DNA from: Hydrogenivirga caldilitoris
GTDB taxonomy: Bacteria > Aquificota > Aquificia > Aquificales > Aquificaceae
Assembly: GCF_003664005.1 (NCBI RefSeq)
Contig: NZ_RCCJ01000001.1
Location: forward strand, 1,302,001 to 1,366,000
Direction: 5' to 3'
DNA: 64,000 nucleotides
The position numbers and the translations under genes were made by a program. The notes beneath the pieces were generated by a model, which saw only the letters and a list, made by a program, of their open reading frames with translations, was not told the origin of the DNA and searched no databases. Numbering within the stretch: position 1 is the first letter of the stretch; every line of letters starts with the position of its first letter. Of the stretch, positions 17,517 to 25,834 are shown piece by piece.

Positions 17517-18821
17517 ATGAGTGTAAGCAGGAGGGACCTATTAAAGGCTACAGGAGTTGGAGTGGCACTCGCTGCAACGGGCGGGGCTTTTAACTTCACC
17601 TTCGCTAAAACGACAGATACACTCAACCTTCCCAAACCATCAAAGGGCTCGCCAAGGGTAGTTATAGTCGGTGGTGGTTGGTCCGGGTCAACGCTGGCTA
17701 AGTACATAAAGAAGAACGACCCAAACATTGACGTGGTTCTCATAGAGAAGAACAACGTTTTCATGTCCTGTCCAGTTAGCAACCTCTGGCTCGTTGATCT
17801 GGTTGACTTGGAGTTCTTGATTCACGATCACCTCAAAGCCGCTGACAAGTACGGCTACCATTTTGTAAATGCTGAGGTTCACGATATAGATAGGAAAAAG
17901 AGGGTTGTCTACACGAGCTTGGGGAAGCTCCACTATGACTACCTTGTTCTCGCAACAGGTATAGACTATGACTATTCCCAGTGGGTAGGAACTGACCCCA
18001 AAGATATAGAGATAGCTATGAAAAGGTACCCGGCTGCCTTTAAACCCGGAGAGGAGCATTTCCAATTAAAGAAGAAGATCAGGGACTTTGAAGAAGGAAA
18101 CTTCGTTATAACCGTCCCGCCTGGTATTGATTACAGATGTATACCTGGTCCTTATGAGAGAGCCACCCTGATAGCATGGTACTTCAAGCAAAATAACATA
18201 CCCGGAAAGGTTATACTCTTAGACCCGCACAATGACCCTCCTGTAAAGGCAGAAGGCTTTCATAAAGCTTGGAATGAGTACGTAAAGGGTTACATAGAGT
18301 ACTATCCCCAGACAGACATAAAGGAGGTTGATTTTGGAAAGAAGAGGATAGTTACAAGCCTCGGAGACTTTGACTTCACAGACCTGAACCTTTACCCGAG
18401 ATGCAAGTCTGCACCCCTGGTTTACAAGGCAGGTTTAGTTCCCAAGGGAGATAGGTGGCCTGCCCTCAGATGGCCTTGGTATATGGCTCAGGCAGATGAG
18501 AGGATATTCTGTACCGGAGACGCAAGGAACCAGCCCTTCTCCAAGAGTGGAAATACGGCAAACTCTGAAGCTCACATAGTCGCTGACCTCATAGTTAAAC
18601 TTGCCCACGGAAAGAGCATGGACTACAAACCCCCCAGAACCCTATGTTACTCAGGTGTTGATAAGGGTAAGGCGGTATGGGTGGACCTGACCTACAAATA
18701 TGACCCTAAAAAGAACGAGTTTGCCTTCCATAACGTCAAGATGGACAACAACCCAACGGAGGCAAACTGGAAGGCTTATCTAGAATGGGCTAAGGCTATG
18801 TACAGGGACATGTTCAGCTGA
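17517..18821 (+). CDS. Flavocytochrome c sulfide dehydrogenase-type flavoprotein (first copy), Tat-exported
   Basis: This 434-residue FccB/SoxF-like protein has a twin-arginine signal (SRRDLLKATGVGVALAATGG). FAD sites are VVIVGGGWSGSTLAKYIKK and, near the end, IFCTGDARNQPFSKSGNTANSEAH. Cys in FMSCPVSN fits the covalent FAD attachment site of FccB, and the redox disulfide pair is represented by YRCIPGPYER and TLCYSG. It should oxidise sulfide in the periplasm. I chose the ATG at 17517, since an upstream in-frame ATG lies inside the sigma-54 promoter. A GGGGGTG ribosome site precedes it. No cytochrome subunit (FccA) is adjacent; a Rieske gene follows after 12 bp. Confidence 0.9.
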   Translation: MSVSRRDLLKATGVGVALAATGGAFNFTFAKTTDTLNLPKPSKGSPRVVIVGGGWSGSTLAKYIKKNDPNIDVVLIEKNNVFMSCPVSNLWLVDLVDLEFLIHDHLKAADKYGYHFVNAEVHDIDRKKRVVYTSLGKLHYDYLVLATGIDYDYSQWVGTDPKDIEIAMKRYPAAFKPGEEHFQLKKKIRDFEEGNFVITVPPGIDYRCIPGPYERATLIAWYFKQNNIPGKVILLDPHNDPPVKAEGFHKAWNEYVKGYIEYYPQTDIKEVDFGKKRIVTSLGDFDFTDLNLYPRCKSAPLVYKAGLVPKGDRWPALRWPWYMAQADERIFCTGDARNQPFSKSGNTANSEAHIVADLIVKLAHGKSMDYKPPRTLCYSGVDKGKAVWVDLTYKYDPKKNEFAFHNVKMDNNPTEANWKAYLEWAKAMYRDMFS

Positions 18822-18833
18822 GCGGAGGAGGAA

Positions 18834-19550
18834 ATGGACAGGAGGGGATTCATAAAGACGTGCACTGCCGTTGCCGCCGCTTCCCTTGCTTCCCCCTCCT
18901 TTTTTCTTAGCTCTTTAAAAGCTCAGGAGCTTGAACTTAAACCTTACAAGAAGGCTGTTTTGCTCAAAAAGGATGGAACGCCTTTGAAACCGGAAGATAT
19001 AGACCCTGCAAAGCAGTACATATTCTTTTATCCTTACAGGTCAACCCCGTGCGTGCTTGCGAATCTTGGCAAAGAGGTTCCCCCTACGGAGGTTAAACTC
19101 TCAAACGGTACAAGTTATACATGGCAGGGGGGTGTGGGACCCCGGAAAAGCATCGTCGCTTACTGTGCCATATGCCCTCATCAGCTCAGCTACCCTACGC
19201 CAGAATTCTCCTTCATAAATTACTATCCAGAAAACATACCCTCCAAGATAGTCAAAAAGGGAGGTATTATTCAGTGCTGTGCCCACCTATCGGTCTTTGA
19301 CCCCTCCCAGGGCGGCAGGGTTATAGACGGACCGGCTCCATTCCCCCTCACAGCCATAGTCCTGAGTTACGAGGATGGGAAGCTGTACGCGGTTGGTACA
19401 CTTGGCAAGGAACTCTATGAGGACTTCTTTGATGCCTTCAAACCAGACCTCAGAGAACGTTATGGCTCTTCAAGGAAAGCTAAGCAGCTCGTTGATAAGT
19501 GCGAAGTTATAGAGGTGAATGAGTATGCAAAAGAAGTCATCAGGTGTTAG
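18834..19550 (+). CDS. Tat-exported Rieske [2Fe-2S] protein of the sulfide dehydrogenase operon
   Basis: This 238-residue protein has a twin-arginine leader (MDRRGFIKTCTAVAAASLA) and a Rieske-like fold. The cluster ligands are CPH in AYCAICPHQLSY (box 1) and CCAH in IIQCCAHLSVFDPSQGG (box 2), followed by the typical GPAPFPLTAI strand. The two boxes are about 32 residues apart, longer than the usual spacing, and an extra cysteine beside each box could form the Rieske disulfide. It lies between two FccB-like genes, so a role as their electron acceptor is an inference. The C-terminal 50 residues are charged and extend beyond the usual domain. Confidence 0.85.
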   Translation: MDRRGFIKTCTAVAAASLASPSFFLSSLKAQELELKPYKKAVLLKKDGTPLKPEDIDPAKQYIFFYPYRSTPCVLANLGKEVPPTEVKLSNGTSYTWQGGVGPRKSIVAYCAICPHQLSYPTPEFSFINYYPENIPSKIVKKGGIIQCCAHLSVFDPSQGGRVIDGPAPFPLTAIVLSYEDGKLYAVGTLGKELYEDFFDAFKPDLRERYGSSRKAKQLVDKCEVIEVNEYAKEVIRC

Positions 19551-20802
19551 CAGGAGAGGGTTCATAACAGGCTCGGCTATCGCTTTAGCCATGACGGGAG
19601 TTCCCACTGTTGTAGCCAAGAGCAAAACCTCCCTGCTTTCCGAACCAAGGGGCAAGAGGGTCGTTGTGGTCGGTGGCGGTTACGGAGGGGTCACAGCGGC
19701 AAAGTATATAAAGAAAGAGAATCCTGAAGCTGAGGTTGTTCTCATAGAAAAGAACCAGCTCTTCGTATCCTGCCCCCTGAGCAATCATTATCTCGTTGGT
19801 TTGATAGACTATGGACAGCTTTGTTTTCCCTACAATAAACTTTACACAAAGTACGGGGTCAAGGTTATAAACGACCTTGTAGTTGATATAGACCTAACCA
19901 AGAGGAAGGTGTTTACATCAAGAGGTTACATAGATTACAACTACCTGGTCCTATCCACAGGGATAGAGTACGATACGGAAAACTACCCCTTCTATAAGGA
20001 AGCACTCTGGCACTTTCCTGCAGCCTTCAGTCCAGGTTCAGAGCACCTTTACCTGAGAAGACTGATAGAGGAGTTTGAGGGTGAGAACGTAGTCATAACG
20101 GTCCCAAAGATGCCCTACCGCTGTCCCCCAGCACCCTACGAGAGAGCTGCGATGCTACTTAGTTACATAAAGGAGAACGGACTTAAAGCTCACATGTACT
20201 TCATAGACGCCAATGAACATCCACCTGTGCTGAGCGATGGCTTTATGAAAGCCTACGAAGACTTTTACAGGGGAACAGCCACCTACATTACTGGGGCAAC
20301 GGTTAAAGATATAGACGTGGGGAAAAAAAAGGTTATAACCGACAAGGGTGAATTCGTCTTTGATTTTGGCTCCCTAATACCACCTATGAGGGCTCCCCGT
20401 TTCCTGAAAGAAGTGGGTCTTCTCGGAAAAGGCGACAGGTGGGTTTCGGTTGATCCGATGACTTACGAGACAGAGTTCAAGAACGTCTTTGTCATAGGGG
20501 ATTCCTGTGAAACCTACCTGCCAAAGAGCGGATACGCAGCAAACTCTGAGGCTAAAGTGGTAGCCAAGATAATAGGTGGAAGAATAAAGGGCAAGGAATA
20601 CAGGGGTGAGCTTATACAGCACGGAATTTGCTATGCAATGGTGAACCTCAAGTCCGCAATAGTCATGGAAGTAGAGTACAAATACAACGTGGAGACACGG
20701 GAGATACAGAAGATCCTCAGGGAAGACAACACATGGAAGGTATCCACCGCAAAGAGATACTACGAATGGGCAAGGGGTCTTTGGAGAGACATGTTCCTGT
20801 AA
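19525..20802 (+). CDS. Flavocytochrome c sulfide dehydrogenase-type flavoprotein (second copy), Tat-exported
   Basis: This is a 425-residue paralogue of the first copy with its own twin-arginine signal (VSRRGFITGSAIALAMTG). It keeps the same key residues: VVVVGGGYGGVTAAKYIKK, FVSCPLSN (candidate covalent FAD cysteine), YRCPPAPYER and GICYAM (redox cysteine pair), VIGDSCETYLPKSGYAANSEA. The genes diverge widely outside these blocks, so this is an old duplication. I chose the ATG at 19525, 7 nt after GAGGTG; another ATG at 19519 is too close to it. It overlaps the Rieske gene by 26 bp, implying coupled translation. Confidence 0.88.
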   Translation: MQKKSSGVSRRGFITGSAIALAMTGVPTVVAKSKTSLLSEPRGKRVVVVGGGYGGVTAAKYIKKENPEAEVVLIEKNQLFVSCPLSNHYLVGLIDYGQLCFPYNKLYTKYGVKVINDLVVDIDLTKRKVFTSRGYIDYNYLVLSTGIEYDTENYPFYKEALWHFPAAFSPGSEHLYLRRLIEEFEGENVVITVPKMPYRCPPAPYERAAMLLSYIKENGLKAHMYFIDANEHPPVLSDGFMKAYEDFYRGTATYITGATVKDIDVGKKKVITDKGEFVFDFGSLIPPMRAPRFLKEVGLLGKGDRWVSVDPMTYETEFKNVFVIGDSCETYLPKSGYAANSEAKVVAKIIGGRIKGKEYRGELIQHGICYAMVNLKSAIVMEVEYKYNVETREIQKILREDNTWKVSTAKRYYEWARGLWRDMFL

Positions 20803-20862
20803 TAAGGCTCCCCTCACCCCCTTTTCCTTTTTTTTAAACTCTTAAGCCCCCGTGCCGTATAG

Positions 20863-20868
20863 TATAAT
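20863..20868 (+). promoter_or_regulatory. -10 box upstream of the OmpA-family gene
   Basis: Perfect TATAAT ends 19 nt before the chosen ATG at 20888, leaving room for GGGAGG as ribosome site. No clear -35 is seen. The gap before it (20803-20862) ends in a T-rich run without a stable stem, so I do not call a terminator. Confidence 0.45.
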
Positions 20869-20887
20869 CATGACGGGAGGGATAGGT

Positions 20888-21937
20888 ATGTTAAAGGTGG
20901 TCACGGCTATAGCCCTGCTTGTAAGTGTAGCCTTTTCCTTCAGAGTTACCCAAGGAATAGACGAAGCCCAGAGGGCTGTGATAAAAGCCTACAACGTTGG
21001 AGCAAAGGATAAAGCCCCCTACCTGTACTCAAAGACCAGAGGATACAAGGAGGTAGCCTCCGTACTGGCATCAGAAGCTGACGATGTGGGTTCAAGGGTT
21101 TTTGCTATACGTACTATGAACTACGCTTCTAAAGCTATAAGTGCAGCTTTCAGTGGCAAAGAAGAGCTGACACCTGTTGACACTGTTCCAAAAATCACCG
21201 AGGAGAAAAAGGACGTTTTTCAGCTTGTTGATATAAACGACATCAAGAACAGGATAGAGTTCCTTAGAGAAAACCGGGGTGTGAGCTGCTCGCCCCGAGA
21301 GCTTGGCAGGGCTGAAGCCTTTTACGATGCTCTCCTTTACGAGCTGGGCAAAGAGGAGCCAAACTCAGCCCTTATACTGAAGTTCTACAATGAGGTCAGC
21401 ACAGAGAGCAAGATAGCCGAGAGTAAACTTAAGGTAGCTATGGAGAACGAACTTGAGTGTTACACAGGCGTTAGGAAGGTTGTTACACCACCCCCTCCGG
21501 TGGAGGAGAAACCCAAGGAGGAAACCGTAGCAAAGGAGGAGGAGAAGAAGCCTGAAGAGAAGAAAGAACCCCAGATAATTGAGGAACCGCTGAAGATAAC
21601 GGCAAGAATCCACTTTGATTTTGATAAGTACAACATAAGGAGAGAGTACATACCTATACTCAACGAAGTTGTCAAAACCCTGAAGGAAAATGAGTTTATA
21701 AAGGTAAGGATAGAAGGCTTTACTGACATAATAGGAACGAAAGAGTACAACGAGAAGCTGGCAAGAAAGAGAGCTGAGGCAGTCAAGAGTTACTTGCTTG
21801 AGAACGGCATACCTGAAGACAAGATTGAGGTCGTCGGTTTTGGAAAGGAAAGATTTATAGCGAGCAACGAGGACAAGATAGGTAGACTAACCAACAGAAG
21901 GGTTGAGTTCATAGTTATTAAGCTTCAAGAGGAGTAA
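20888..21937 (+). CDS. OmpA-family peptidoglycan-associated protein
   Basis: This 349-residue exported protein starts MLKVVTAIALLVSVAFSF (Sec signal). It has a helical region (about residues 20-190, resembling the DUF4398-like domain often found before OmpA tails), then a Pro/Glu/Lys-rich linker (residues about 200-235). An OmpA C-terminal domain ends the protein (ARIHFDFDKYNIR, VRIEGFTDIIGTKEYNEKLARKRAEAV). That domain binds diaminopimelate in peptidoglycan, so the protein probably links outer envelope to wall. The ATG at 20888 is preferred over 20852 because it gives a clean signal peptide and has GGGAGGGATAGGT upstream. Confidence 0.88.
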   Translation: MLKVVTAIALLVSVAFSFRVTQGIDEAQRAVIKAYNVGAKDKAPYLYSKTRGYKEVASVLASEADDVGSRVFAIRTMNYASKAISAAFSGKEELTPVDTVPKITEEKKDVFQLVDINDIKNRIEFLRENRGVSCSPRELGRAEAFYDALLYELGKEEPNSALILKFYNEVSTESKIAESKLKVAMENELECYTGVRKVVTPPPPVEEKPKEETVAKEEEKKPEEKKEPQIIEEPLKITARIHFDFDKYNIRREYIPILNEVVKTLKENEFIKVRIEGFTDIIGTKEYNEKLARKRAEAVKSYLLENGIPEDKIEVVGFGKERFIASNEDKIGRLTNRRVEFIVIKLQEE

Positions 21938-21940
21938 CAT

Positions 21941-23080
21941 ATGCCCGATATCCTTATGGGCGTTGGAAAAGCCGGACTCAAGGAGTCTGGCAAACCCGAT
22001 ATACTGGTAGTGGTTCTGCCCTACCCATGTGTGTCTTCCTTCCTTTTTACCGATAACTACTTCAAGGCAGGGTCTGTGATTTACTCTGAGAGGGTAGCCA
22101 AAAGGACAGAGAAAGTCAGTGCTCTCGTTATAAACAGCGGGAATGCGAACTGTGGCACAGGAGAGGAAGGGATTATGCACGCCGAGCTCATGGCACGCCA
22201 GGTTGCCCAGAAACTTGATATAAAGCACGACGAAGTCCTAGTTTTTTCCACGGGAATAATAGGTAAACCTCTGCCCATTGACAGGGTTCTAAAAGCAATA
22301 GATGATGCCTGTTCTATCCTAGAGCCCTTAGACCTGGAGAGGGCTTCGGAAGCGATATCTACAACGGACAGCTTCCCAAAGTTTGATTTTGTGAAAAAGG
22401 AACAGCTTGAGACCTTTGGTTTCGCTAAAGGGGCAGGAATGATAGCTCCGTCTATGGCAACTATGCTTGCCTTTGTATTTACCAAAGCGGATGTGGATTA
22501 TGAAACCTTGAGGCAGATACACAGAGATGTGAACGAAAGAACCTTTAACTCTATAACCGTGGACGGGTGTGAAAGTACCAACGATAGCTTTGGATTGATA
22601 GCCTTAGGAGAAGTTCAGGCTAACCCAGAAGATGTGAAGGCTCAGGTCTTTGAAGTTACGGAAAACCTTGCAAAGAAGATAGTTGAGGACGGAGAAGGGG
22701 CGACAAAAGTCATAAAGGTCACCGTAAAGAGGGCAACCCTTGAGATGAAGGCTAGGGAGATAGCCAGGGCTGTCGCAAACTCACTCTTGGTCAAAACCGC
22801 TATGTACGGCAGAGACCCTAACTGGGGAAGGATAGCCGCAGCAGCCGGAAGCACCGAGTTCCCCATTGATCCTTTTTCAATGAAGATTTACATAGGGGGG
22901 CATCTCTTATACGACGGAAAACCTCACCCAAAAGCGGGAAGCATGGCAAAGAGATATCTTGAAGAGGAAAAGGAGATAGAGGTTGTTATTGACTTAAACG
23001 AAGGCAGAAACTCCTGGACTTACTATTCCTCAGACATAGGTTATGAGTATGTGAGAATAAATGCAGAGTACCACACGTGA
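21941..23080 (+). CDS. argJ: Glutamate N-acetyltransferase / amino-acid acetyltransferase ArgJ
   Basis: This 379-residue ArgJ recycles the acetyl group between N-acetylornithine and glutamate. The autocatalytic cleavage site is [16 protein letters not shown], where the Thr of ATMLA becomes the nucleophile of the beta chain. Other blocks are [21 protein letters not shown] and [14 protein letters not shown]. It starts 3 bp after the ompA-like stop with AGGAG just upstream. Whether it also uses acetyl-CoA (bifunctional form) cannot be told from sequence alone. Confidence 0.95.
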   Translation: MPDILMGVGKAGLKESGKPDILVVVLPYPCVSSFLFTDNYFKAGSVIYSERVAKRTEKVSALVINSGNANCGTGEEGIMHAELMARQVAQKLDIKHDEVLVFSTGIIGKPLPIDRVLKAIDDACSILEPLDLERASEAISTTDSFPKFDFVKKEQLETFGFAKGAGMIAPSMATMLAFVFTKADVDYETLRQIHRDVNERTFNSITVDGCESTNDSFGLIALGEVQANPEDVKAQVFEVTENLAKKIVEDGEGATKVIKVTVKRATLEMKAREIARAVANSLLVKTAMYGRDPNWGRIAAAAGSTEFPIDPFSMKIYIGGHLLYDGKPHPKAGSMAKRYLEEEKEIEVVIDLNEGRNSWTYYSSDIGYEYVRINAEYHT

Positions 23081-23088
23081 GGTTGAAA

Positions 23089-23967
23089 ATGAGAGGTTTG
23101 ATTGAAGCCTTACCCTTTTTCATATTCGTGGCGGTGTTCTTAGCTATAGCCATGGGTGGAAACATATTCAAGTACATAGGAGGGTTTGCCATGATTTTCT
23201 CCCCGATAGTTGTCCTCGTTATATTAGTAATAATCTTCTTGCTCGCTGCAATAAAGATAATACCTGAGTACGAAAGGGCAGTTGTTTTCCGTTTGGGGAG
23301 AGTTATCGGAGCAAAAGGTCCCGGACTGATAATCATAATACCTATAATTGACCGTATAGTCAGGGTGTCTCTCAGGACGATAACCCTTGACGTCCCGACC
23401 CAGGACATAATTACGAAAGATAACGTCTCAGTCCAGGTTGATGCGGTCGTTTACTTCAGGGTTGTTGACCCTATCAAAGCGATAATTGAAGTTGAAGATT
23501 ACCTCTACGCTACCTCCCAGATAGCACAGACCACCCTGAGGAGTGTCTGCGGTGAAGCGGAGCTTGACGAGCTCTTAGCCCAGAGGGAACAGATAAACCT
23601 CCGACTTCAGGAGATAATAGACAGGCAGACAGACCCGTGGGGTGTCAAGGTTACAGCTGTTGAGCTCAAGAAGATAGACTTGCCTGAAGACCTGCGAAAG
23701 GCTATAGCGAGACAGGCTGAGGCGGAAAGAGAGAGAAGGGCTAAGATAATATCCGCTGAAGCGGAGTTTCAAGCTGCTCAGAAACTACTTGATGCTGCCA
23801 AGATACTCGCAACAGAACCTATAGCCATACAGCTAAGATACCTTGAGACGTTACACACAATAGGTTTGCAGAACACTAAAACCGTAATATTCCCTTTCCC
23901 CTTTGAGTTCGTAGAGTTTATAGGGAAGAAGAGGGAAGGAAAGGATACCTCCTCCCCCCAACCATAG
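23089..23967 (+). CDS. Slipin/stomatin-like SPFH membrane protein
   Basis: This 292-residue protein has two N-terminal hydrophobic stretches ([15 protein letters not shown] and [19 protein letters not shown]) and then a classical slipin band-7 domain: [64 protein letters not shown] and the coiled-coil [19 protein letters not shown] follow. Slipins usually work with an NfeD protease partner; no nfeD is adjacent. I prefer the ATG at 23089, with GAGG six bases upstream, over the GTG at 23077 inside the argJ end. Confidence 0.9.
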   Translation: MRGLIEALPFFIFVAVFLAIAMGGNIFKYIGGFAMIFSPIVVLVILVIIFLLAAIKIIPEYERAVVFRLGRVIGAKGPGLIIIIPIIDRIVRVSLRTITLDVPTQDIITKDNVSVQVDAVVYFRVVDPIKAIIEVEDYLYATSQIAQTTLRSVCGEAELDELLAQREQINLRLQEIIDRQTDPWGVKVTAVELKKIDLPEDLRKAIARQAEAERERRAKIISAEAEFQAAQKLLDAAKILATEPIAIQLRYLETLHTIGLQNTKTVIFPFPFEFVEFIGKKREGKDTSSPQP

Positions 23968-23975
23968 TTTAAACG

Positions 23976-24374
23976 TCAGGCGCTCAACAGTATACTTCGC
24001 AGTTCCTCGGACTGCCTGTGCTCACCAACTATACCCCTTTCGTGCACCTGTTTGTCAACCCTCTTAGGCTCCAAGGTATTAACTATGTACTCCATAGCCC
24101 TGTAAGCTTTGGACGGGTCTCCGCAGGTGTACACATCAATGGTAGCAAGACCATGCTCCGGCCATGTGTGAATTGATATGTGAGATTCGGCAAGAAGGAC
24201 AACTCCTGTAGCTCCGTGGGGCTGGAACTGGTAGTAGTGAGATGATATTTTTGTGAGGTCGGCGACCTTAACGGCGGTCTCCAAAAGGTTTCTGATATCC
24301 TCTACGCGGTCAATACGCTCCGCGTCAACACCGTAAAGGTCCGCTAGGATATGCAGTCCGAGGGTCTTTGCCAT
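23976..24374 (-). CDS. speH: S-adenosylmethionine decarboxylase proenzyme (short bacterial/archaeal form)
   Basis: This 132-residue SpeH is pyruvoyl-dependent: self-cleavage is expected between Glu and Ser in LLAESHISIHTWPEHG, generating the pyruvoyl group. TIDVYTCGDPSKAY is the other conserved block. It makes decarboxylated SAM for spermidine and branched polyamines, which matter in thermophiles. GGGAGG precedes the ATG. It is transcribed away from rsmD, and its leader contains a possible 28-codon upstream reading frame. Confidence 0.95.
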   Translation of the reverse strand: MAKTLGLHILADLYGVDAERIDRVEDIRNLLETAVKVADLTKISSHYYQFQPHGATGVVLLAESHISIHTWPEHGLATIDVYTCGDPSKAYRAMEYIVNTLEPKRVDKQVHERGIVGEHRQSEELRSILLSA

Positions 24375-24430
24375 TTCCTATCCTCCCTTGAAAAGTTTTG
24401 GAAAAGCTTGAAAAACATAAAGCAGCTCAT
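24344..24430 (-). CDS. Possible 28-codon upstream reading frame in the speH leader
   Basis: A strong ribosome site (AGGAGGT at 24440-24446) precedes an ATG at 24430 that opens a 28-residue Phe-rich frame (MSCFMFFKLFQNFSREDRKW, then eight residues) ending inside speH in another frame. It may be a leader peptide that controls speH, or chance. The mixed evidence (good ribosome site, no homology) keeps confidence low. Confidence 0.25.
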   Translation of the reverse strand: MSCFMFFKLFQNFSREDRKWQRPSDCIS

Positions 24431-24462
24431 GGCTGAATACCTCCTAAAAAGCAAATATACAG

Positions 24463-24468
24463 TATAAT
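24463..24468 (+). promoter_or_regulatory. -10 box giving leaderless rsmD
   Basis: Perfect TATAAT, then exactly 8 nt, then the GTG start at 24477; no Shine-Dalgarno fits in this gap. A leader of 0-2 nt is predicted. Confidence 0.5.
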
Positions 24469-24476
24469 CTCTTTTT

Positions 24477-24935
24477 GTGAAAAAGACAAGAAGGGTTCAA
24501 AAACTCCGCCCCACCTCTTCCCTGGTAAAAAACGCCCTTTTCAACATACTTGGGAATATTGAAGATTTGGCATTCCTTGACCTGTTCGCTGGAACAGGAC
24601 AGATAGGGCTTGAGGCTGAAAGGAGAGGTGCACAGGTAATATACGTAGAGAAGAACCCGAGTCGGGTACTTGAGATAAAGAAGAAGGCAAAGGGAAAGGT
24701 TATAAGAGGTGATGCTCTGAAAGTCCTTGACAGACTTGATATCCAGCCCAACATAATATTCGCTGATCCACCTTACAACTTTGAGGAGTATGAGCTCCTT
24801 ATACATAAATCTTTAAAAGCTCTTGCCCCCGGAGGGCTCTTTATCCTTGAGCACGACAAGAGGAAGGAGTTCCAAGCTGATGAGGTTAGGATTTACGGAG
24901 ACACCGCTTTATCCTTCTGGAGGAAAAAGGAATGA
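24477..24935 (+). CDS. rsmD: 16S rRNA (guanine966-N2)-methyltransferase RsmD
   Basis: This 152-residue methyltransferase is a little shorter than the ~185 of E. coli. It shows RPTSSLVKNALFNIL, the SAM-binding FLDLFAGTGQIGLEAERRGA, and the catalytic FADPPYNFEEY. It methylates G966 of 16S rRNA. The start is GTG with no ribosome site. It overlaps coaD as ATGA, the usual bacterial pairing of these two genes. Confidence 0.93.
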   Translation: MKKTRRVQKLRPTSSLVKNALFNILGNIEDLAFLDLFAGTGQIGLEAERRGAQVIYVEKNPSRVLEIKKKAKGKVIRGDALKVLDRLDIQPNIIFADPPYNFEEYELLIHKSLKALAPGGLFILEHDKRKEFQADEVRIYGDTALSFWRKKE

Positions 24936-25414
24936 AAAAAGCTGTGTACCCGGGAACCTTTGACCCGCCTCACCTGGGACATCTTGACATAGTAGAAAGA
25001 AGTCTAAAGCTGTTTGATAAGGTGGTTGTGGCTATTGCAAAGAACCCGAGGAAGAACATCCTCTTCCCACTGGAGGAGCGCTTGGAGATGTTCCGTGAGA
25101 TGACCAAACCTATGGGTGACAAGGTTGAGGTAAAAGGATTTGACTCTTTACTGGTTGACTTTATGAAGAAAGAAAAGGTGGACATAATAGTCAGGGGGGT
25201 AAGGCTTTTCACAGACTTTGAGTACGAGCTACAGATAGCCATGACCAATTTCAAACTCGCCCAGGTAGAAACTGTGTTCATGATGCCCTCCCAGGAATAC
25301 ATACACATAAGCTCAACCATAGTCAGGGATATAGCCTCCTACTGTGGAGAACTGGAAGAGCTTGTTCACCCCTTCGTAGCCCAGAAGCTCAGGGAGAGGT
25401 TCAGATGCGGGTAA
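24932..25414 (+). CDS. coaD: Phosphopantetheine adenylyltransferase
   Basis: This 160-residue nucleotidyltransferase has the T/HxGH signature in YPGTFDPPHLGHLDI and the ISSTIVRDI motif near the C-terminus, with IVRGVRLFTDFEYE between. It makes dephospho-CoA from ATP and phosphopantetheine. It is translationally coupled to rsmD upstream and overlaps the LptE-like gene by 10 bp. Confidence 0.96.
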   Translation: MKKAVYPGTFDPPHLGHLDIVERSLKLFDKVVVAIAKNPRKNILFPLEERLEMFREMTKPMGDKVEVKGFDSLLVDFMKKEKVDIIVRGVRLFTDFEYELQIAMTNFKLAQVETVFMMPSQEYIHISSTIVRDIASYCGELEELVHPFVAQKLRERFRCG

Positions 25415-25830
25415 TCCCTTTAGCGTTAGCTTTATACTTCAGTCTCGTCTTCTCAGAACCTTTCTGTATAAAGGGGGTGGAAAACGATACCAGAGAGCCC
25501 TATCTGAACTACGCCCTCCTAAAGACCGTGGAAAAGGCTGTCCTTGAAATAGGTGGAGAGTTAAGGTGTGAAGGTGATGCTAAGGGGATACTCATACGTA
25601 TAAAAAATTTCAAAGAAACCCCCATAGCCTACACACCACAACAGAGAGTCAGTTCTTACAACTTAAACCTTTCCTTTGAAGTGGTGGTTGGGGATAGAAG
25701 TTTTTCTCTCAGCGGGGTTGTGCCTTACTCACTGGTAAGCGGTGGACTTGGAGATATACCGAGAAGGAGAGCGATTGACGACCTACTTGATAAAATATAC
25801 CTGGATTTACTTCAAAACCTAAGGAGGTAA
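25405..25830 (+). CDS. Small exported protein, LptE-like
   Basis: This 141-residue protein has a signal peptide (VIPLALALYFSLVFS) and a pattern resembling LptE: a segment with IRIKNFKETPIAYTPQQRVS, then alternating strands YNLNLSFEVVVGDRSFSLSG and a C-terminal helix (RRRAIDDLLDKIYLDLLQNL). LptE plugs LptD during LPS insertion in the outer membrane. The canonical lipobox is missing; the only early cysteine is in EPFCIKG, a poor match. The assignment is by pattern and by the presence of LPS genes; it may be only a DUF-type exported protein. Confidence 0.5.
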   Translation: MRVIPLALALYFSLVFSEPFCIKGVENDTREPYLNYALLKTVEKAVLEIGGELRCEGDAKGILIRIKNFKETPIAYTPQQRVSSYNLNLSFEVVVGDRSFSLSGVVPYSLVSGGLGDIPRRRAIDDLLDKIYLDLLQNLRR

Positions 25831-25834
25831 GAAA

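Noticed and set aside
17336-17782. Open frame extending the histidine kinase N-terminus by 149 residues
   Set aside because: It runs through the palindrome, the sigma-54 promoter and the Tat signal of the opposite gene; the PAS domain begins at the ATG at 17335, so the extension is chance.
20803-20862. Rho-independent terminator after the second FCSD gene
   Set aside because: A long T-rich run is present but no stable stem precedes it.
24440-24446. -35 box for rsmD at the AGGAGGT site
   Set aside because: It does not match TTGACA; on the other strand it reads as a ribosome site for the speH leader frame instead.
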